Position numbers and translations under genes: made by a program
Assembly: GCA_029062075.1 (NCBI GenBank)
Contig: JAIDQW010000543.1
Location: 1 to 9,044 of the forward strand
Length of the DNA stretch: 9,044 nucleotides
DNA from: Paramuribaculum sp.
Lineage (GTDB): Bacteria; Bacteroidota; Bacteroidia; Bacteroidales; Muribaculaceae
Direction: 5' to 3'
In this document: piece after piece, positions 6,675 to 9,044 of the stretch
Position numbering within the stretch: the first letter of the stretch is position 1
Layout of the letters: each line of letters starts with the position of its first letter
Notes under the pieces: generated by a model
Database searches by the model: none
The model's input: the letters and a program-made list of their open reading frames with translations, nothing else
Told to the model about the DNA's origin: nothing

Positions 6675-8465
6675 TCAGGAACGAGTGAGGGGTTCGGTCT
6701 TTTTGTTGAGCCAGGCCTGTTCTTCGGAATTGAGGAGCGGCAGGAGGCGTTCTCTAACAGTGGTGTGGTAATCGTTGACCCATTTGATTTCGCCGTCGGT
6801 CATGATGGCTGTGTCAAACAGGCGCAGATCGAATGGGAAAAGAGTGAGTACCTCGAACTTGAGGAACCTGCCGAACTCAGTTGTCATGGCCGGTACTGTC
6901 AGGATGAGGTTTTCGCATCTGATGCCGTATTCTCCGGAGCGATAAAGTCCCGGCTCATCCGATGTTATCATTCCCGGCATAAGGGGGGTGGGATTTTCTG
7001 TGATGTGTATTCTCTGGGGCCCTTCGTGAACGTTTAGGAAATGTCCAACGCCGTGTCCTGTGCCGTGCAGGTAGCTGAGTCCGTGTTTCCATAGGTTTAT
7101 TCTTGCCAGTGCATCGAGCTGGGCACCGCGGGTGCCTTCCGGGTAAACAGCCTCGGCGAGAGCGATGTGTCCCTTCATTACGAGGGTGAAGTCGCTTTTT
7201 TGCTGAGGTGTGGGATTTCCTAGAGTGATTGTGCGTGTAATGTCCGTTGTTCCGTCAAGGTAGCTTGCTCCTGAGTCAATGAGCAGGAGGTTTTCGGGCT
7301 GGATGACAACGTTTGTCTGCGGATTAGCAGAGTAGTGGACAATCGCTCCGTGTGCGGCATATCCGGCGATTGTGTCAAAGCTCTGGTCGAAGTAGAGCGG
7401 CTGAGCACTGCGGTGTTTGGTAAGGATGTCGGCAACGTCCATTTCGGTAATTTTTGTTCCGGTGGCGAGAGCTTTTTCAATTTCCATGAAGGATTTCACA
7501 AGTGCCACACCGTCGCGCTCCATGGCTTTTCTTACTCCTTGAATCTGTACATCATTCTTGCAGCCTTTGAGCATGGCTATAGGGGAGGTGCCTGCAATGA
7601 GTTTATCACCAAGCGCAGCTGCAACCGCTCCGGCTGTCATGGCAGGTGCTACAAGCACTTTTGCCGAGGAGGGGAGTGCGGCAAGGAAATCTTTGACAGC
7701 AGTGTATGAGGCGGTTTTAACTCCGTTGGCAGCGAGGTAGTCAACAACTTCCGGAGTGAGTTTAGCTTCGTCAACGAAAAGCGTTGTGCCATTTTGTGCA
7801 ATGTAGAGGAAAGAGGTGACCACCGGGTTGCTTTCAACGTCGGTCGAGCGGATATTAAGAGTCCAGGCGATTTCAGCGAGATCGCTGATAAAAGCGGCAT
7901 TTGCACCTTGTTTAGCCGCGTCAGCAAGAATTTTTGCTATTTTCGAGGTGCATGATTCTCCGGCATATTTTTCTTCGTGTATAAATATTTTTTCGAGTGG
8001 CAGGGCGGGGCGGTCGTTCCATATAACCTCCATGGGGTTGAAATTGACGCGCAGGTTTATGCCTTTTGCTGCAAGCTGATGGGCAAGCTGCTGAGTGGCG
8101 ATGATAGAAAATACCATTCCGTCTATGCCGACAGTGTCTCCGGACTTGAGTGCAGAGCAAAGCCAGTCTTCGATAGTTGGTGTTTCCGGTTTGCCTTCCT
8201 CCATGACTCCGATGCCGGTATCTTTCAGCTGATCGGCAGCCTGAAGCCAGTATCTTGAGTCAGCCCAAACGAAAGCTTTGTCCAGTGTAACCACAAGCGC
8301 ACCGGCACTACCGGTAAATCCGCTCAACCATCTACGCACTTGCCAATGGTCGGCAATGTATTCGCTCTGGTGCGGGTCGGTTTGTGGGAAAATAGCGGCA
8401 TTGATGCCTTCGCCTCTCATGTAATCTCTGAGCGCGGCGATTCTGGCGGGTATTTCTTCTTTCAT
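6675..8465 (-). CDS. Xaa-Pro aminopeptidase (M24 family, XPNPEP1-like three-domain aminopeptidase P)
   Basis: This enzyme removes the N-terminal residue from peptides whose second residue is proline, using a dinuclear metal centre, in the cytoplasm. It has 596 residues, in the size class of eukaryotic XPNPEP1 and the Bacteroidales aminopeptidase P proteins and longer than E. coli PepP. Two creatinase-type N-terminal domains cover about 5-140 and 160-300. The pita-bread catalytic domain covers about 312-530 and a C-terminal extension about 531-596 (FLKFEVLTLFPFD, then WVNDYHTT). The metal ligands are all present: D397 and D408, 11 residues apart as in human XPNPEP1, H471 in GTGHGVGH, E504 in SDEPGLY and E518 in IRCEN. 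H377 (GAIVHY) and H480 (VHEGP) fit the substrate-site histidines. The start at 8465 is supported by the family-like N-terminus (IPARIAALRDYM). It is the first gene of a two-gene unit with the gamma-CA protein. Confidence 0.93.
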   Translation of the reverse strand: MKEEIPARIAALRDYMRGEGINAAIFPQTDPHQSEYIADHWQVRRWLSGFTGSAGALVVTLDKAFVWADSRYWLQAADQLKDTGIGVMEEGKPETPTIEDWLCSALKSGDTVGIDGMVFSIIATQQLAHQLAAKGINLRVNFNPMEVIWNDRPALPLEKIFIHEEKYAGESCTSKIAKILADAAKQGANAAFISDLAEIAWTLNIRSTDVESNPVVTSFLYIAQNGTTLFVDEAKLTPEVVDYLAANGVKTASYTAVKDFLAALPSSAKVLVAPAMTAGAVAAALGDKLIAGTSPIAMLKGCKNDVQIQGVRKAMERDGVALVKSFMEIEKALATGTKITEMDVADILTKHRSAQPLYFDQSFDTIAGYAAHGAIVHYSANPQTNVVIQPENLLLIDSGASYLDGTTDITRTITLGNPTPQQKSDFTLVMKGHIALAEAVYPEGTRGAQLDALARINLWKHGLSYLHGTGHGVGHFLNVHEGPQRIHITENPTPLMPGMITSDEPGLYRSGEYGIRCENLILTVPAMTTEFGRFLKFEVLTLFPFDLRLFDTAIMTDGEIKWVNDYHTTVRERLLPLLNSEEQAWLNKKTEPLTRS

Positions 8466-8544
8466 TGTGCTATAAATTATTAATTGTATTCTTATATATT
8501 AAAAAGGTGTAAAATGAGCAGAGAGGTGTTGGTTATTGCATCTA

Positions 8545-8552
8545 CAAACTTA
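8545..8552 (-). promoter_or_regulatory. Possible -7 element for the peptidase/gamma-CA operon
   Basis: On the minus strand TAAGTTTG (8552 to 8545) fits TAnnTTTG. The nearest TTTG (8570 to 8567) is only 14 nt upstream, too close for a standard -33 element, and the expected position is a T run. The leader to the ATG at 8465 would be about 75 nt. Confidence 0.35.
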
Positions 8553-8665
8553 ATAAATAATTTTTGCAAAGAAAAAAATAAAATCATTTTGTCGAGTAAA
8601 TACCTGATTGTCAGTAGTATTTGTTGTTTTATGCGGGTTTCGAGTCAAAAAATAAATGCAGAATG

Positions 8666-8697
8666 TTTGGAAGTTCGCAAAAGAGTGCTTAACTTTG
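8666..8697 (+). promoter_or_regulatory. Promoter of the tRNA operon
   Basis: TTTG (8666-8669), a 20-nt spacer, then TAACTTTG (8690-8697) is a full match to the Bacteroidetes primary sigma pattern. The expected start is near 8703, about 35 nt upstream of tRNA-Thr. The short leader can fold into a 9-bp hairpin with two wobbles (8703-8711 with 8723-8731). Confidence 0.8.
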
Positions 8698-8737
8698 CAA
8701 TCGCTTTTGAGAATGAAACGCGCTTGAAAGCACCTAT

Positions 8738-8811
8738 GCCTCTTTAGCTCAGTTGGCCAGAGCACGTGATTTGTAATCTCGGGGTCGTTGGTTCGAATCC
8801 GACAAGAGGCT
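8738..8811 (+). tRNA. tRNA-Thr (anticodon TGT)
   Basis: This is a 74-nt cloverleaf. The acceptor arms GCCTCTT and AAGAGGC pair perfectly with discriminator T. The D arm is GCTC/GAGC with G18G19 present, and the T arm is GTTGG-TTCGAAT-CCGAC. The anticodon loop TTTGTAA carries TGT at 8772-8774 and reads ACA and ACG threonine codons. The anticodon stem has one T-T mismatch (8767 and 8779, positions 29:41). CCA is not encoded. It is the first gene of the tRNA operon. Confidence 0.95.
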
Positions 8812-8852
8812 CAAGGAATCCGGATAGAGGTCCGGTGTAAGAAAAGGATAAT

Positions 8853-8935
8853 GGGCGAATACCAGAGTGGCCAAATGGGGCAGACTGTAAATCTGCTGGT
8901 TTTTACCTTCGGTGGTTCGAATCCATCTTCGCCCA
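8853..8935 (+). tRNA. tRNA-Tyr (anticodon GTA)
   Basis: This is an 83-nt class II tRNA with acceptor GGGCGAA/TTCGCCC and discriminator A. The anticodon stem is GCAGA/TCTGC, with loop CTGTAAA and anticodon GTA at 8887-8889. It has a long variable arm, as bacterial tyrosine tRNAs do, and a standard TTCGAAT T loop. CCA is not encoded. It follows tRNA-Thr by 41 bp, a spacer containing a 5-bp hairpin (8820-8824 with 8831-8835). Confidence 0.95.
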
Positions 8936-8944
8936 CGAAATTTT

Positions 8945-8971
8945 CGCCTGGCCGACAGGTCGGGCGCTTTT
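8945..8971 (+). other. Terminator-like hairpin inside the tRNA operon
   Basis: CGCCTGGCC (8945-8953) pairs with GGTCGGGCG (8958-8966) over 9 bp, with two G-T wobbles and a GACA tetraloop. A C and four Ts follow directly, and the next base is the first of tRNA-Gly. It could be a partial terminator or a processing hairpin; the T run is short for full termination. Confidence 0.5.
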
Positions 8972-9044
8972 GCGGAAGTAGCTCAGTTGATAGAGCATCA
9001 GCCTTCCAAGCTGAGGGTCGCGAGTTTGAGCCTCGTCTTCCGCT
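8972..9044 (+). tRNA. tRNA-Gly (anticodon TCC), ending at the window edge
   Basis: This 73-nt cloverleaf is complete to discriminator T at 9044. The acceptor is GCGGAAG/CTTCCGC, the D stem GCTC/GAGC, and the anticodon stem TCAGC/GCTGA. The loop CTTCCAA has TCC at 9005-9007 and reads GGA and GGG codons. The T stem is GCGAG/CTCGT with one G-T closing wobble. Unusually, the D loop reads AGTTGATA (A at position 19) and the T loop reads TTTGAGC (T at position 56), replacing the G19-C56 pair with a possible A-U pair. All stems are intact, so it should be functional. Confidence 0.93.

Larger units (their letters stand above)
8466..8737. other. Divergent intergenic region
   Basis: This A/T-rich 272-bp region lies between the minus-strand peptidase gene and the plus-strand tRNA operon. 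It holds both promoters and an imperfect inverted repeat at 8598-8622 (AAATACCTGA and TCAG-TA-GTATTT around TTG). Open frames crossing it run into the tRNA-Thr gene or lack any recognisable protein pattern, so I see no gene here. Confidence 0.7.

Noticed and set aside
7335..7709. 124-codon plus-strand open frame inside the aminopeptidase gene
   Set aside because: It lies wholly antisense to a gene with a complete catalytic ligand set, and its translation shows no recognisable domain, signal or membrane pattern.
8484..8747. 87-codon plus-strand open frame in the intergenic region
   Set aside because: It overlaps the mapped tRNA promoter and runs into the tRNA-Thr gene. The composition is that of A/T-rich noncoding DNA.

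Overview
The window looks like chromosomal DNA from a Bacteroidota species, most likely order Bacteroidales. Four things support this. The promoters fit the Bacteroidetes pattern TTTG-N19-21-TAnnTTTG. The gene starts lack Shine-Dalgarno sequences and sit behind A/T-rich leaders. There is an outer-membrane TonB-dependent receptor with an N-terminal carboxypeptidase-regulatory-like domain. There is also a short phosphoglycerate dehydrogenase of the Bacteroides type. Base composition seems moderate, which would suit Muribaculaceae as well as Bacteroides, but I could not settle the family.

Layout. (1) 1-566, plus strand: the C-terminal part of a D-3-phosphoglycerate dehydrogenase, cut by the window edge. 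A hairpin at 588-623 serves both it and the next, convergent gene. (2) 626-997, minus: a small four-helix DMT/DUF486 membrane protein with its own promoter. (3) 1183-5955, minus: a two-gene unit made of a TonB-dependent receptor followed 21 bp later by a 677-aa predicted surface lipoprotein that is not SusD-like, closed by a strong terminator. (4) 6137-8465, minus: a second two-gene unit made of a three-domain M24 aminopeptidase P followed 16 bp later by a gamma-carbonic-anhydrase-like hexapeptide protein, again with a terminator. (5) 8466-8737: a divergent intergenic region. (6) 8738-9044, plus: tRNA-Thr(UGU), tRNA-Tyr(GUA) and tRNA-Gly(UCC) behind a near-ideal promoter. The order matches the start of the E. 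coli thrU-tyrU-glyT-thrT-tufB operon, so tRNA-Thr(GGU) and tuf are expected just past the right edge.

Most of the window is housekeeping. The least-described part is the receptor/lipoprotein pair. The lipoprotein carries four copies of a short PAxL/PxA module, two on each side of a probable tandem OB-fold pair, and I recognise no function for it. The sharpest RNA observation is in tRNA-Gly(UCC), where the normally invariant G19-C56 tertiary pair appears as A19-U56. No mobile element, CRISPR array, integrase or phage gene is visible.
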